DNA from: Bacteroidota bacterium | Lineage (GTDB): Bacteria > Bacteroidota > Bacteroidia > Chitinophagales > Chitinophagaceae | Assembly (NCBI GenBank): GCA_018267575.1 | Contig: JAFDYF010000100.1 | Span: 91,372-155,371, forward strand | Direction of reading: 5' to 3' | Length of the DNA stretch: 64,000 nucleotides | Part shown: positions 33,356 through 41,588 of the stretch, in pieces | Layout of the letters: each line of letters opens with the position of its first letter | How positions within the stretch are numbered: position 1 is the stretch's first letter | The notes under the pieces: model-generated | The model's database searches: none | What the model saw: only the letters and a program-made list of their open reading frames with translations | What the model was told of the DNA's origin: nothing | Program-made: the position numbers and the translations under genes

Positions 33356-34372
33356 TTAACTCCATTCTGCTCGGGCGGTAGCACTACTGCTCAAGGGTGC
33401 AAAATCTTTTGCCAAGAATTTGTGATAGGCCGTGATGGCGATCATCGCGGCATTATCGGTACAATATTCAAAGGCGGGGATAAAGCTGTTCAACTGTAGG
33501 CTCTTGCTCATCTCCACAAATGCACTCCTCAATCCCGAATTGGCGGATACCCCACCCGCAATGCAAATATCTTTTACGGCGGTTTCTTTCACAGCTTTTT
33601 TTAGTTTGTTCAAGAGTATGCTCACAATCCTATTTTGAATGGAGGCGCAGATATCTGCTAGGTTTTTTTCAACAAAGCCCGGGTCTTTATGGGTTTGTTC
33701 TTGTAAAAAATAAAGGATGGCCGTTTTCAATCCGCTAAAACTAAAATCCAGACCGGGTATTTGTGGCTCGGGAAATTTAAAACGGTTAGGGTCACCTGTT
33801 TTTGCATATTTATCGATCAAAGGCCCACCGGGGTAGGGGAGTCCCAATAGTTTGGCTGATTTGTCAAAAGCTTCGCCGGCCGCATCATCCAATGTTTCGC
33901 CAATCACTTTCATCTGTAAAGGAGATTCACATAAAACAATCTGCGTATGCCCACCACTAACGGTAAGGCACAAAAATGGAAAGGAGGGTCTGGGTTCGGC
34001 AATAAGGTTGGCCAACACATGTGCCTGCATATGATGGACCGCAATCAATGGTATATCCAAGGACAATGCAAGCGATTTGGCAAACTGGCTACCAACCAGC
34101 AGGGCACCAATGAGCCCGGGTGCCTGTGTGTAAGCAACGGCATTGAGTTCGGTAAGCTGGCAGTTTGCTGCTTTCAATGCTGCGTCCACGGTAGGCACAA
34201 TATTTTGCATATGTGCTCTCGAAGCAAGTTCGGGCACCACGCCGCCATATTGTTCGTGTATTTTTTGAGTGGCTATGATATTGGATAATATCTTTCCATC
34301 TTTGCAAACAGAAGCGGATGTCTCATCGCAGGAAGACTCAATAGCTAAAATAGTAATGGGCTTCATACTCAT
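33356..34372 (-). CDS. tsaD: tRNA threonylcarbamoyladenosine synthase subunit TsaD
   Basis: A 338-residue universal protein that transfers the threonylcarbamoyl group to A37 of ANN-decoding tRNAs, together with TsaB, TsaC and TsaE encoded elsewhere. The N-terminal ILAIESSCDETSASV, the metal-binding HHMQAH (about 117-122) and the nucleotide-binding LTVSGGHTQIVL and ICIAGGVSANSGLR are intact. The length is normal. ATGs at 34372 and 34366 are both usable. It is divergent from the sigma gene across 120 bp. Confidence 0.95.
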   Translation of the reverse strand: MSMKPITILAIESSCDETSASVCKDGKILSNIIATQKIHEQYGGVVPELASRAHMQNIVPTVDAALKAANCQLTELNAVAYTQAPGLIGALLVGSQFAKSLALSLDIPLIAVHHMQAHVLANLIAEPRPSFPFLCLTVSGGHTQIVLCESPLQMKVIGETLDDAAGEAFDKSAKLLGLPYPGGPLIDKYAKTGDPNRFKFPEPQIPGLDFSFSGLKTAILYFLQEQTHKDPGFVEKNLADICASIQNRIVSILLNKLKKAVKETAVKDICIAGGVSANSGLRSAFVEMSKSLQLNSFIPAFEYCTDNAAMIAITAYHKFLAKDFAPLSSSATARAEWS

Positions 34373-34453
34373 AGTAAAATTTGATAATATGGGGTGCCTT
34401 TTCTAACCCCGCTTGGGTGCAAAGTTAACGGTTCGGAATTTGGAATAGGTCAT

Positions 34454-34482
34454 GCAACGCTTTATAAAGCTAAACTGTCAGA
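34454..34482 (+). promoter_or_regulatory. Candidate ECF promoter of the sigma/anti-sigma unit
   Basis: GCAACG (34454-34459), 17 bp, GTCAGA (34477-34482), ending 10 bp before the sigma ATG. The same arrangement occurs at 36620-36648. GCAAC and GTC are typical of ECF -35 and -10 elements, so autoregulation is likely. The short distance to the ATG implies a nearly leaderless mRNA or use of a slightly later start. Confidence 0.6.
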
Positions 34483-34492
34483 GTAGCAACAA

Positions 34493-35053
34493 ATGGAGCA
34501 GAATCAGTTGGTAAATGATTGTCTGAAAGGAAAATCTGCCGCACAGCGGGAGCTGTATGCCCATTTTGCCGGTACCATGCTGGGCGTTTGCTATCGTTAT
34601 ACCAAATCCATGGCCGATGCGGAGGATGTTTTGCAGGATGGGTTTATCAAGGTGTTTAAAAACCTGAACCAATTTAAAGGCACGGGGGAGTTGGGTGCCT
34701 GGATTCGGCGCATCATGGTCAATACGGCCATCAATTACCTCAAGAGCCAACCTCGGTATCAAACCGAGCTTTCATATGCTGACAGCAGCCTGCATCCGGT
34801 TTCGGATGAAAGTCCCGAGATATTGATGAACGCAAAAGAACTGGCCGAGCTGATCAGGCAATTGCCAACCGGCTATCAGACCATTTTCAATATGCATGCG
34901 GTGGAGGGATATAGTCATGTGGAGATTGGGAATATTATGGGAATAAATGAAGGCACCTCCAGATCGCAATATGCCAGGGCAAGGGCCTTGCTGATAAGCT
35001 GGATAACAAAAAAAACTGTTGATCAAAAATCCGTGGAATATGCACGAAAATAA
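34493..35053 (+). CDS. ECF-type RNA polymerase sigma factor
   Basis: A 186-residue sigma-70 family ECF factor with region 2 (CYRYTKSMADAEDVLQDGFIKVF, about 35-60; the DAEDVLQDGF core is diagnostic) and region 4 (LPTGYQTIFNMHAVEGYSHVEIGNIMGINEGTSRSQYARAR, about 123-163). It is not a SusC/SusD-linked type by context. Its last 14 bases overlap the next gene, which encodes a membrane protein with an anti-sigma-like head, so translation is coupled. It is preceded by a candidate promoter of its own class. Confidence 0.92.
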   Translation: MEQNQLVNDCLKGKSAAQRELYAHFAGTMLGVCYRYTKSMADAEDVLQDGFIKVFKNLNQFKGTGELGAWIRRIMVNTAINYLKSQPRYQTELSYADSSLHPVSDESPEILMNAKELAELIRQLPTGYQTIFNMHAVEGYSHVEIGNIMGINEGTSRSQYARARALLISWITKKTVDQKSVEYARK

Positions 35054-36611
35054 GTTTGAAAAAGAGGTGCAGGGAAAATTGGAGGAGCTTCAGTTCACTC
35101 CCTCGGATGCTGTTTGGGCAAATGTTGACCAAAAAATCAACAAGGAAAAAAAGCGCCGCAGGTTTTTTTTCTGGTTGTTTTTTTTCTCAGGACTGATGCT
35201 TTTGGGAGGCGTTTATTGGTATAGAACTCAACAAAGCAATCCTGGGAATTTGGTCATAAGCCCCAAACAGAAAGAGAATAAAACCGCTCCTTTACAAGAA
35301 CAAACCAACAACAGCGAAAACAGCAGCCCTGAAAAAACCGTTCCTAATAAAGCGGATGAAAATAATAATTTATCGGTTGGTGCAGATGCAGCTACTCGTA
35401 CAAATGGAAATAATAAAATAGAAGAGCCTATTGCTTCTACAAATAATAAACAAGGAAAGGATTTGCTAATCAATAAAGCGATTCACCTGAAAACTTCAAA
35501 AAATCAGAACCTGGAAAAAATCAATTTTGGTAAAACAGGTTCTGATCTTTTTGACAAAACCAAATCAAAAAGAGGGAAGCCATCCCAATCAGATAAATCG
35601 GGATCAGCAGATTTGGTTTTGAACAAAGGGCTAAATAGAAATAAAGACCAATCTGATTTGGGTGAAAAAGATAATACTACTCCATCCGATAAAACCGTGG
35701 TAGTAAGAAAACCTAAATTAAAGGATGGGCAAACGGACATGCCCAAGAATAAACCTCAAGGAAACCCGTTTGATTCATTGTCTAGCAAAAAATCGGATGG
35801 CTCAAAGATTGTCAGATCAACGATAGCTCAAACAGATAGTATAAAAAATAAGAATTTGGCTTCCACCAAACGGCCTCAAAAAAAACCTTCCAAATGGAAA
35901 ATCGGATACACCTCCGATGCAGGGGTATCCAGTATTAACCAAACTTTTTTCAGGTCTACTTATGTGGCCACCCCTCCCTACACTATGGCAACAGCTTTTA
36001 GTCTTGCTGCTCCTATACCGGGCAATAATACCGCTTATTCAAAAATATATCCCAATTTTTCTTTTGGTATCGGCGCTTTGGCAAATCAGCCCTTGTCCAA
36101 TCATATTTCTCTTTCGGTAGGGTTGGGATATCATTACTATTCCACTTGCATTTTTACTGGGAATGGGGTGGATAGTACCGTGGTGGTATATGCAGCCAGT
36201 GCAAGGACCACGGCTGTGAACGGGTATTATAATAATGGGGACAATCAAAAATATACCAATCAATACCATTCCATTGAGCTTCCGATATCACTCAATTTTC
36301 AGTTGAACAAAAACAATAAGCACCCATTGATATGGGAAGCAGGTGCAACTTTCTCCTATTTGATTTATAGCAATGCCATGATTTTCGATCCTGTCACAAA
36401 TGTGTATTATAAGAACAGCCAATTGCTCAATCGGTCGCAACTGTATGCAGGTTCTGCCATTATGTATGGCATCCCAATTGGCAAAGGCTCACTGCAAGTT
36501 GGACCTCAATTGCAATATGGAATTACACGAGTATTGAACAGTGATGCCAGCAATCCAGAGCATATGCTTTTTGGTGGGGTGAAAATCATTTTCTTTCCGC
36601 AAAAAAAATAA
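35040..36611 (+). CDS. Dual-membrane anti-sigma-like protein with C-terminal beta-barrel
   Basis: A protein of about 523 residues with an unusual layout. A small cytoplasmic head (1-40, FEKEVQGKLEELQFTPSDAVW) comes first, then a basic stop and one inner-membrane helix (about 42-61). A Lys/Asn/Ser/Pro-rich low-complexity linker of about 220 residues follows, and a C-terminal part (about 285-523) has the alternating pattern of an outer-membrane barrel, ending in an aromatic strand (IIFFPQ). This matches the dual membrane-spanning anti-sigma (Dma) proteins described in Bacteroides. The ATG at 35040 overlaps the sigma gene; an upstream ATG at 35019 would add seven residues. It probably holds the sigma factor inactive and reports outer-membrane state. 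The N-terminal binding role is inferred. Confidence 0.78.
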   Translation: MHENKFEKEVQGKLEELQFTPSDAVWANVDQKINKEKKRRRFFFWLFFFSGLMLLGGVYWYRTQQSNPGNLVISPKQKENKTAPLQEQTNNSENSSPEKTVPNKADENNNLSVGADAATRTNGNNKIEEPIASTNNKQGKDLLINKAIHLKTSKNQNLEKINFGKTGSDLFDKTKSKRGKPSQSDKSGSADLVLNKGLNRNKDQSDLGEKDNTTPSDKTVVVRKPKLKDGQTDMPKNKPQGNPFDSLSSKKSDGSKIVRSTIAQTDSIKNKNLASTKRPQKKPSKWKIGYTSDAGVSSINQTFFRSTYVATPPYTMATAFSLAAPIPGNNTAYSKIYPNFSFGIGALANQPLSNHISLSVGLGYHYYSTCIFTGNGVDSTVVVYAASARTTAVNGYYNNGDNQKYTNQYHSIELPISLNFQLNKNNKHPLIWEAGATFSYLIYSNAMIFDPVTNVYYKNSQLLNRSQLYAGSAIMYGIPIGKGSLQVGPQLQYGITRVLNSDASNPEHMLFGGVKIIFFPQKK

Positions 36612-36619
36612 AGCAGGCA

Positions 36620-36648
36620 TGCAACGCCTTTGATGCTTACTTGGTCAA
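36620..36648 (+). promoter_or_regulatory. Candidate ECF promoter of the LVIVD operon
   Basis: GCAACG (36620-36625), 17 bp, GTCAAC (36643-36648), 17 bp before the ATG at 36666. It is identical in layout to the site before the sigma gene, and the upstream CAT also matches. It suggests that the LVIVD/barrel operon is a target of the sigma factor. Confidence 0.6.
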
Positions 36649-36665
36649 CCTATAAATAGGTTGCC

Positions 36666-37943
36666 ATGAAAAAGATTTCTACGTTTTTTGCAGCACCCAT
36701 GCTTGTCATTGGCTTTGCTTTTTTGATGACCGCATGCATGAAGGATAAAATCACAAGAACCTACCAAATTCGTACACCGATTTATCAGGTACTAACAAAG
36801 TTTAGGGAGTCGATCAAGAGCCAGCCAGCCATCAATATTGAAGCTACGGGGAAAATATTGGTTGCGGGTCATTATCTTTTTTTGTCAGAGCCATTTAAAG
36901 GCATCCACATTATAGACAATAGTAATCCCTCCAGCCCTCAAAATGTTTCTTTTATCAATATACCTGGCAATGAGGATATGGCTATCCGTGGAAATACCCT
37001 CTATGCCGATGCATATGGTGATTTGGTGAGTTTCGATATCAGCAACCCATTGAATGTAGTGGCAAAAGATTTTGCTGCCAATGTATTTCAGGATCATAGT
37101 ATTTATTATTTAGGAGTGGCCATAAATCCAGGAAGTGCAATCAACCCTGATTCCATCAATGTGATTGTGGGTTGGAATACCAGAGACACTACTGTCGATT
37201 ACAACCCTAACAATACTCCTTATCCCTACCCCATATTTTATGGTAGTTGTACCAATTGCGCCACGATTGCCGCCAATGTTTCCAATGGTCAAACTGTTGG
37301 TATCAATGGGTCTATGTCAAGGTTTAGCATCATTAATAATTTTCTGTACACGGTCGGCTATAGTAATCTCAGCACTTTTGATATTGGTCAACCATTTTCA
37401 CCCAGCTTCACCAACACAGTGCAGGTGGACTGGCATGTAGAAACTATTTATCCACTAAAGGACAAATTGTTTGTTGGTACCAATAATGGTATGTACATGT
37501 ATGATGTGCAAACTTCACCATCCAAGCCTAACCTAGTGGGTTCATTTACACATGTCCGTGGCTGCGACCCGGTGATTGCCGATGACAAATATGCATATGT
37601 TACCATAAACGATTCCAGCGCTTGTTTAGGGTTTAATAATGAATTACAAGTTGTAAATATTCAGGATTTGTCAAATTCTTTTTTGGTTAAATCATACTCA
37701 ATGACCCATCCAGTTGGTCTTTCAAAAGATGGGAATTTATTATTTGTATGCGATGGTAAGGATGGGCTAAAAGTATACAATGCCACTGATGTGAATTCCC
37801 TGGTAATGATCAAACAGTTGAAGGATGCAACGGTGTTTGACGTAATTGCCCAGAATGGTCTTGCCATTGTAGTTGCCGACAAGGGGCTTTATCAGTACGA
37901 TTATTCAGACCTTAACAATATTCATCTAATTAGCAAACTGTAG
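36666..37943 (+). CDS. LVIVD-repeat lipoprotein
   Basis: A predicted lipoprotein of 425 residues: signal sequence with lipobox LMTAC (Cys near 24), then a beta-propeller-like region of repeated strands of the LVIVD type (GIHIIDNSNPSSPQNV, DLVSFDISNPLNVV, STFDIGQPFSPSFT, GMYMYDVQTSPSKPNLV, ELQVVNIQDLSNSF, GLKVYNATDVNSLV). The ligand and role are unknown. The gene has the sigma-type promoter of the neighbouring ECF system and is followed after 3 bp by a beta-barrel gene, so the pair probably forms an outer-membrane unit controlled by that sigma factor. Confidence 0.82.
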   Translation: MKKISTFFAAPMLVIGFAFLMTACMKDKITRTYQIRTPIYQVLTKFRESIKSQPAINIEATGKILVAGHYLFLSEPFKGIHIIDNSNPSSPQNVSFINIPGNEDMAIRGNTLYADAYGDLVSFDISNPLNVVAKDFAANVFQDHSIYYLGVAINPGSAINPDSINVIVGWNTRDTTVDYNPNNTPYPYPIFYGSCTNCATIAANVSNGQTVGINGSMSRFSIINNFLYTVGYSNLSTFDIGQPFSPSFTNTVQVDWHVETIYPLKDKLFVGTNNGMYMYDVQTSPSKPNLVGSFTHVRGCDPVIADDKYAYVTINDSSACLGFNNELQVVNIQDLSNSFLVKSYSMTHPVGLSKDGNLLFVCDGKDGLKVYNATDVNSLVMIKQLKDATVFDVIAQNGLAIVVADKGLYQYDYSDLNNIHLISKL

Positions 37944-37946
37944 GGT

Positions 37947-38537
37947 ATGTACAAAATCATAAACTTCTTATTTTTTTTCACTGTTGGAATTATTTCTTGT
38001 TTTTCCCAGTCAAAAAAGAATCTGAACAAATGGGAATTCCATTCCATCAATAATGTAGGCTTGTTGGAAGGACAGATTGGTTCCGCTCTTCAATTGCAGA
38101 CCATCCATGGAGTGAAATATAAATCTTGGTTTGGTGGCTTGGGTGTTGGTTTGGATTATTATCGATTTAGGACAATCCCATTATTTGTTGATATCCGAAA
38201 AGAGTTTGGGAAAAAGCAGGATAAATTTTTTGTATACGGGGATGCAGGGATGAATTTTTATTGGAAAAGGGACAAAGACCCAAAGCAGTTTTATAATGAT
38301 AAATTCAAAAATGGTTCATATGCGGAGCTGGGTGCGGGTTATAAATTAAAAATTTCTGGCAATGCCCAATTTTCCATGAGCCTTGGTTATAGCTATAAAA
38401 AATTGGCACAAGAGGGTCAATATGGTTTTTACACTTATAGTCCCGTTTACCCACTATTAGAACCCGCGCAACTTCCATACAATCGGATAGATTATAATCT
38501 GAATCGGCTGGTGATAAAAATGGGAATTGAGTTTTAG
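37947..38537 (+). CDS. Outer-membrane beta-barrel-like protein
   Basis: A 196-residue exported protein with a signal peptide (about 1-21, ending CFSQ) and strands of alternating hydrophobicity rich in Gly and Tyr (LGVGLDYYRF, FFVYGDAGMNFYW, AELGAGYKLKI, FSMSLGYSYKKL), ending in LVIKMGIEF with a terminal Phe as outer-membrane proteins have. The specific family is not recognised. Only 3 bp separate it from the LVIVD lipoprotein gene, so they form one operon. Its end overlaps the convergent queG by 4 bp. Confidence 0.75.
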   Translation: MYKIINFLFFFTVGIISCFSQSKKNLNKWEFHSINNVGLLEGQIGSALQLQTIHGVKYKSWFGGLGVGLDYYRFRTIPLFVDIRKEFGKKQDKFFVYGDAGMNFYWKRDKDPKQFYNDKFKNGSYAELGAGYKLKISGNAQFSMSLGYSYKKLAQEGQYGFYTYSPVYPLLEPAQLPYNRIDYNLNRLVIKMGIEF

Positions 38538-39469
38538 TATTGGTTGATAAATTTCAAATTACGTTCTATACCATTATACTTAGTCCTTTTTAAGGGAGAG
38601 TTTCGAAATATAATTTTGAAGCTCTCTTCTTTTATCTCTACCCAATCCTTTGTGGAGAAGTTCAGTATTTCGGCTATTGGAGTGAATGCGGGTTCTTGGG
38701 TTGGTTTTGCAAAACGGTTCCAGGGGCAAACATCCTGACAGATATCACAACCAAAGATCCAGTTATTAAATTTTCCTTTCATTGCATCCGGTATCAGCAT
38801 TTCCTTCAGCTCGATGGTAAAATAGGAAATACATTTACTGCCATCCACCACTTTATTTTCGAGGATGGCGTCGGTAGGACAGGCATCGATACATTTGGTG
38901 CAAGTGCCACAATAGTCTTTTGCAAAAGGGTCGTCATATTCCAGTTCAAGATCGATGATCAAATTGGCTATAAAAAGAAAGGATCCGTTATTCTTATTAA
39001 TTAGGTTGCCATTTTTCCCCACCCAGCCCAAGCCGCTTTTTACCGCCCAAGCTCTTTCGAGTACGGGGGCACTGTCCACAAACCCACGACCCTGTAGGTC
39101 GCCCAGTTTCGATCTAATTAAGTTTAGCAACTCGTTCAGTTTTGCCCTGATCACTTCATGATAATCTTGTCCATAGGCATATTTGGATATTTTGGGGGTT
39201 CCATCTTTTTGCTTTTCGGAAGGATAATAGTTCATCAATAAGCTAATGACCGATTTTGCGCCAGGCAGCAGTTTTGTGGGGTCAACCCGCAATTCAAAAT
39301 GGTTTTCCATGTATTTCATAGTGCCATGCATTCCTTTGTTCAGCCAGTTTTCCAATTTTCTGGCATCCTCATCCAAGGGCATGGCCCGGGCAATGCCACA
39401 GTAATCAAACCCCAGTTGTGTGGCCATCTTTTTTACGAAAAGAGTGCTTTCCGTTTTTGTCATTCTCAA
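38534..39469 (-). CDS. queG: Epoxyqueuosine reductase QueG
   Basis: A 311-residue cobalamin-dependent enzyme that reduces epoxyqueuosine to queuosine in tRNA, the last step of that pathway. An N-terminal cobalamin-binding part (DYCGIARAMPLDEDARKLENWL) precedes two 4Fe-4S motifs, CGTCTKCIDACPTDAI (about 191-206) and CDICQDVCPWN (about 240-250). This is the short form without a C-terminal HEAT-repeat extension. It is unlinked to other queuosine genes here. Confidence 0.94.
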   Translation of the reverse strand: MRMTKTESTLFVKKMATQLGFDYCGIARAMPLDEDARKLENWLNKGMHGTMKYMENHFELRVDPTKLLPGAKSVISLLMNYYPSEKQKDGTPKISKYAYGQDYHEVIRAKLNELLNLIRSKLGDLQGRGFVDSAPVLERAWAVKSGLGWVGKNGNLINKNNGSFLFIANLIIDLELEYDDPFAKDYCGTCTKCIDACPTDAILENKVVDGSKCISYFTIELKEMLIPDAMKGKFNNWIFGCDICQDVCPWNRFAKPTQEPAFTPIAEILNFSTKDWVEIKEESFKIIFRNSPLKRTKYNGIERNLKFINQY

Positions 39470-39541
39470 AATATATTTGGCTCGTTACCGTTATAAATTG
39501 GTTTTTCTTTATTTTTATAAAGAACCCATTAAACCTAAAAC

Positions 39542-41569
39542 ATGAACCTTAAACCGATTTCTGCTTGCCTGTGCATTTTCTTTTTTGCCAATATTCTTTT
39601 TGCTCAAGAAAAGACCCCAATCAAATTTGGCAAAATTTCCATGGCTGATTTTGATCTTTCGCAACAAAAATACGACTCTGGCGCTGCTGCCGTGGTCATT
39701 GCCGATGTTGGTTTCACCCGTTTTGAAGGAAACCAAAAAGGTAGTTTTTCCTTAAATTTTACTCATTTTAGACGGGCAAAGATCATTAATAAAAACGGTT
39801 TTGATATAGGCACCGTGGAGATACCCTTATATAAAGAAGGCCAGAATGTAGAAAAGCTGATTAATCTGAAGGCCTACACGTATAATCTGGAAAATGGGAA
39901 AATTGTAACGGTGAAACTGGACGACAAATCTGTTTTTACTGATCAGGCCCAAAAAAACTATATCATAAAAAAATTCACTTTCCCTGCTTTGAAAGAAGGG
40001 TCGATCATAGAGTTTTCCTATACCCAGACTTCTGATTTTTTGCTCAATTTACAACCTTGGGCATTCCAGGGGGCTTATCCTCGGTTATGGAGCGAATACG
40101 AAGTGGTGATACCTGAATATTTCAATTATGTAACCCTGACACAGGGCTATCAACCTTTTGCGATTAATACAAAAAATTCCGTAAAAGAGCATTACCGTAT
40201 AAACATTAATAATGCTGCAGAACGATCAGAATTGGAAGATCTCAATCCGACCGCTACCGATTCCCGCTATGTGATGCGGAATGTTCCCGCTTTAAAAGAG
40301 GAAAATTATACCACCACATTAGCCAATCATATTGCCAAGATTGAATTTCAGCTTTCTAATTACCAATTCCCCAATAGTTTGGTACATGATGTTATGGGCA
40401 ATTGGCTTACACTAAACCAACGATTGTTGGAGGACGACCAGTTTGGGGCGGGCCTCAATAAAAACAATGCCTGGATGAGCGATGATGTCAAATCGATTAC
40501 CAACGGAGCAGTTGGTAAATTGGAAAAAGCTAGGAAGATATTCGCTTATGTACGTGATCATTTTAGCTGTACAGATCATTCGAGCAAGTATATAAAGGCA
40601 AATACCAGCCTTAAGGATATCTTCAAAAATAAAACGGGTAATGACGCAGAGATCAATCTATTGTTGACGGCTATGCTGCTACATGAAGATATCCCAGCCT
40701 ATCCTGTGATCTTGAGCAAGAGGAGCAACGGTAAAACAAATGAGATCTATCCGTTATTAGATCGGTATGATTATGTAATCAGTATGACGAATATTGATGG
40801 AACTGTTTATTTTTTAGATGCCAGTCAACCAAAACTAGGCTTTGGTCAACTCGCTGAATATTGCTATAATGGCCATGCTCGGATAATCAGCAAGGAACCA
40901 CAGCCCCCCATTTTTTTCGAACCAGATTCGTTGACCGAACGGAAACTGACTTCAGTTTTTATTACGAATGATGATTCAATCCCAAATAATTTAACAGGTA
41001 GATTCCAGTCTTACCTTGGAAGTTTTGAATCCTATGATCTAAGGAACAAACTTTCCAAGCGATCTGGAAAGGACTTTTTTAAAGAACTAAAATCACCAGT
41101 TTCTTCGGATATGAGCATTCTTAGTGGAAGTATCGATTCCTTGGACCAGCTGGATAATCCGATTAGCATACAATATGGATTTGTTTTGAAAAATGCCTTG
41201 GGGGAGGATATGGTTTATTTCAACCCCATGCTCGGGGAGGCTTATAAGGAAAACCCTTTTAAGGCATTGGAAAGAAAATATCCGGTAGAAATGCCTTATG
41301 CCAGTGATGAAACCTATATCCTGAACTTTCAAATCCCTTCTGGTTACGAGGTTAATGAGATACCCAAGTCTGCAAAAGTGTTGTTCAATGAAACTGAAGG
41401 TTTTTTCGAGTACTTGGTGGTTCAAAATGAAGATGCCATTCAATTACGGTCGCGGATAAAATTGAATAAGGCCAATTTTATGCCAGAAGATTACAATACG
41501 CTGCGTGATTTCTTTGCGTTTATTGTTAAGAAACAAAGTGAGCAAATAGTTTTAAAAAAGAAAAAATAA
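39542..41569 (+). CDS. DUF3857/transglutaminase-like protein, catalytic residues lost
   Basis: A 675-residue exported protein with a signal peptide (about 1-21, ending FAQ), a DUF3857 beta-sandwich region (about 50-230) and a transglutaminase-like core (about 300-460). At the position of the catalytic Cys (YGDCKA in the third paralogue) it has TGNDAE, and the catalytic His (NHV) is Tyr (DYV), so peptidase or transferase activity is unlikely. It has a C-terminal region shared with its neighbour (KxxxPVEMPYASDE ... IKLNKANF). It is first of three tandem paralogues, with 19 bp to the next. The role is unknown; a scaffold or binding function at the outer membrane is possible. Confidence 0.83.
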   Translation: MNLKPISACLCIFFFANILFAQEKTPIKFGKISMADFDLSQQKYDSGAAAVVIADVGFTRFEGNQKGSFSLNFTHFRRAKIINKNGFDIGTVEIPLYKEGQNVEKLINLKAYTYNLENGKIVTVKLDDKSVFTDQAQKNYIIKKFTFPALKEGSIIEFSYTQTSDFLLNLQPWAFQGAYPRLWSEYEVVIPEYFNYVTLTQGYQPFAINTKNSVKEHYRININNAAERSELEDLNPTATDSRYVMRNVPALKEENYTTTLANHIAKIEFQLSNYQFPNSLVHDVMGNWLTLNQRLLEDDQFGAGLNKNNAWMSDDVKSITNGAVGKLEKARKIFAYVRDHFSCTDHSSKYIKANTSLKDIFKNKTGNDAEINLLLTAMLLHEDIPAYPVILSKRSNGKTNEIYPLLDRYDYVISMTNIDGTVYFLDASQPKLGFGQLAEYCYNGHARIISKEPQPPIFFEPDSLTERKLTSVFITNDDSIPNNLTGRFQSYLGSFESYDLRNKLSKRSGKDFFKELKSPVSSDMSILSGSIDSLDQLDNPISIQYGFVLKNALGEDMVYFNPMLGEAYKENPFKALERKYPVEMPYASDETYILNFQIPSGYEVNEIPKSAKVLFNETEGFFEYLVVQNEDAIQLRSRIKLNKANFMPEDYNTLRDFFAFIVKKQSEQIVLKKKK

Positions 41570-41588
41570 ATTATAATAGAACTTAAAC

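Noticed and set aside
34454..34482. GCAACG...GTCA as chance spacing
   Set aside because: Considered, but identical 17-bp spacing, shared flanking CAT and location before sigma and the adjacent operon made coincidence unlikely, so it was kept as a finding.
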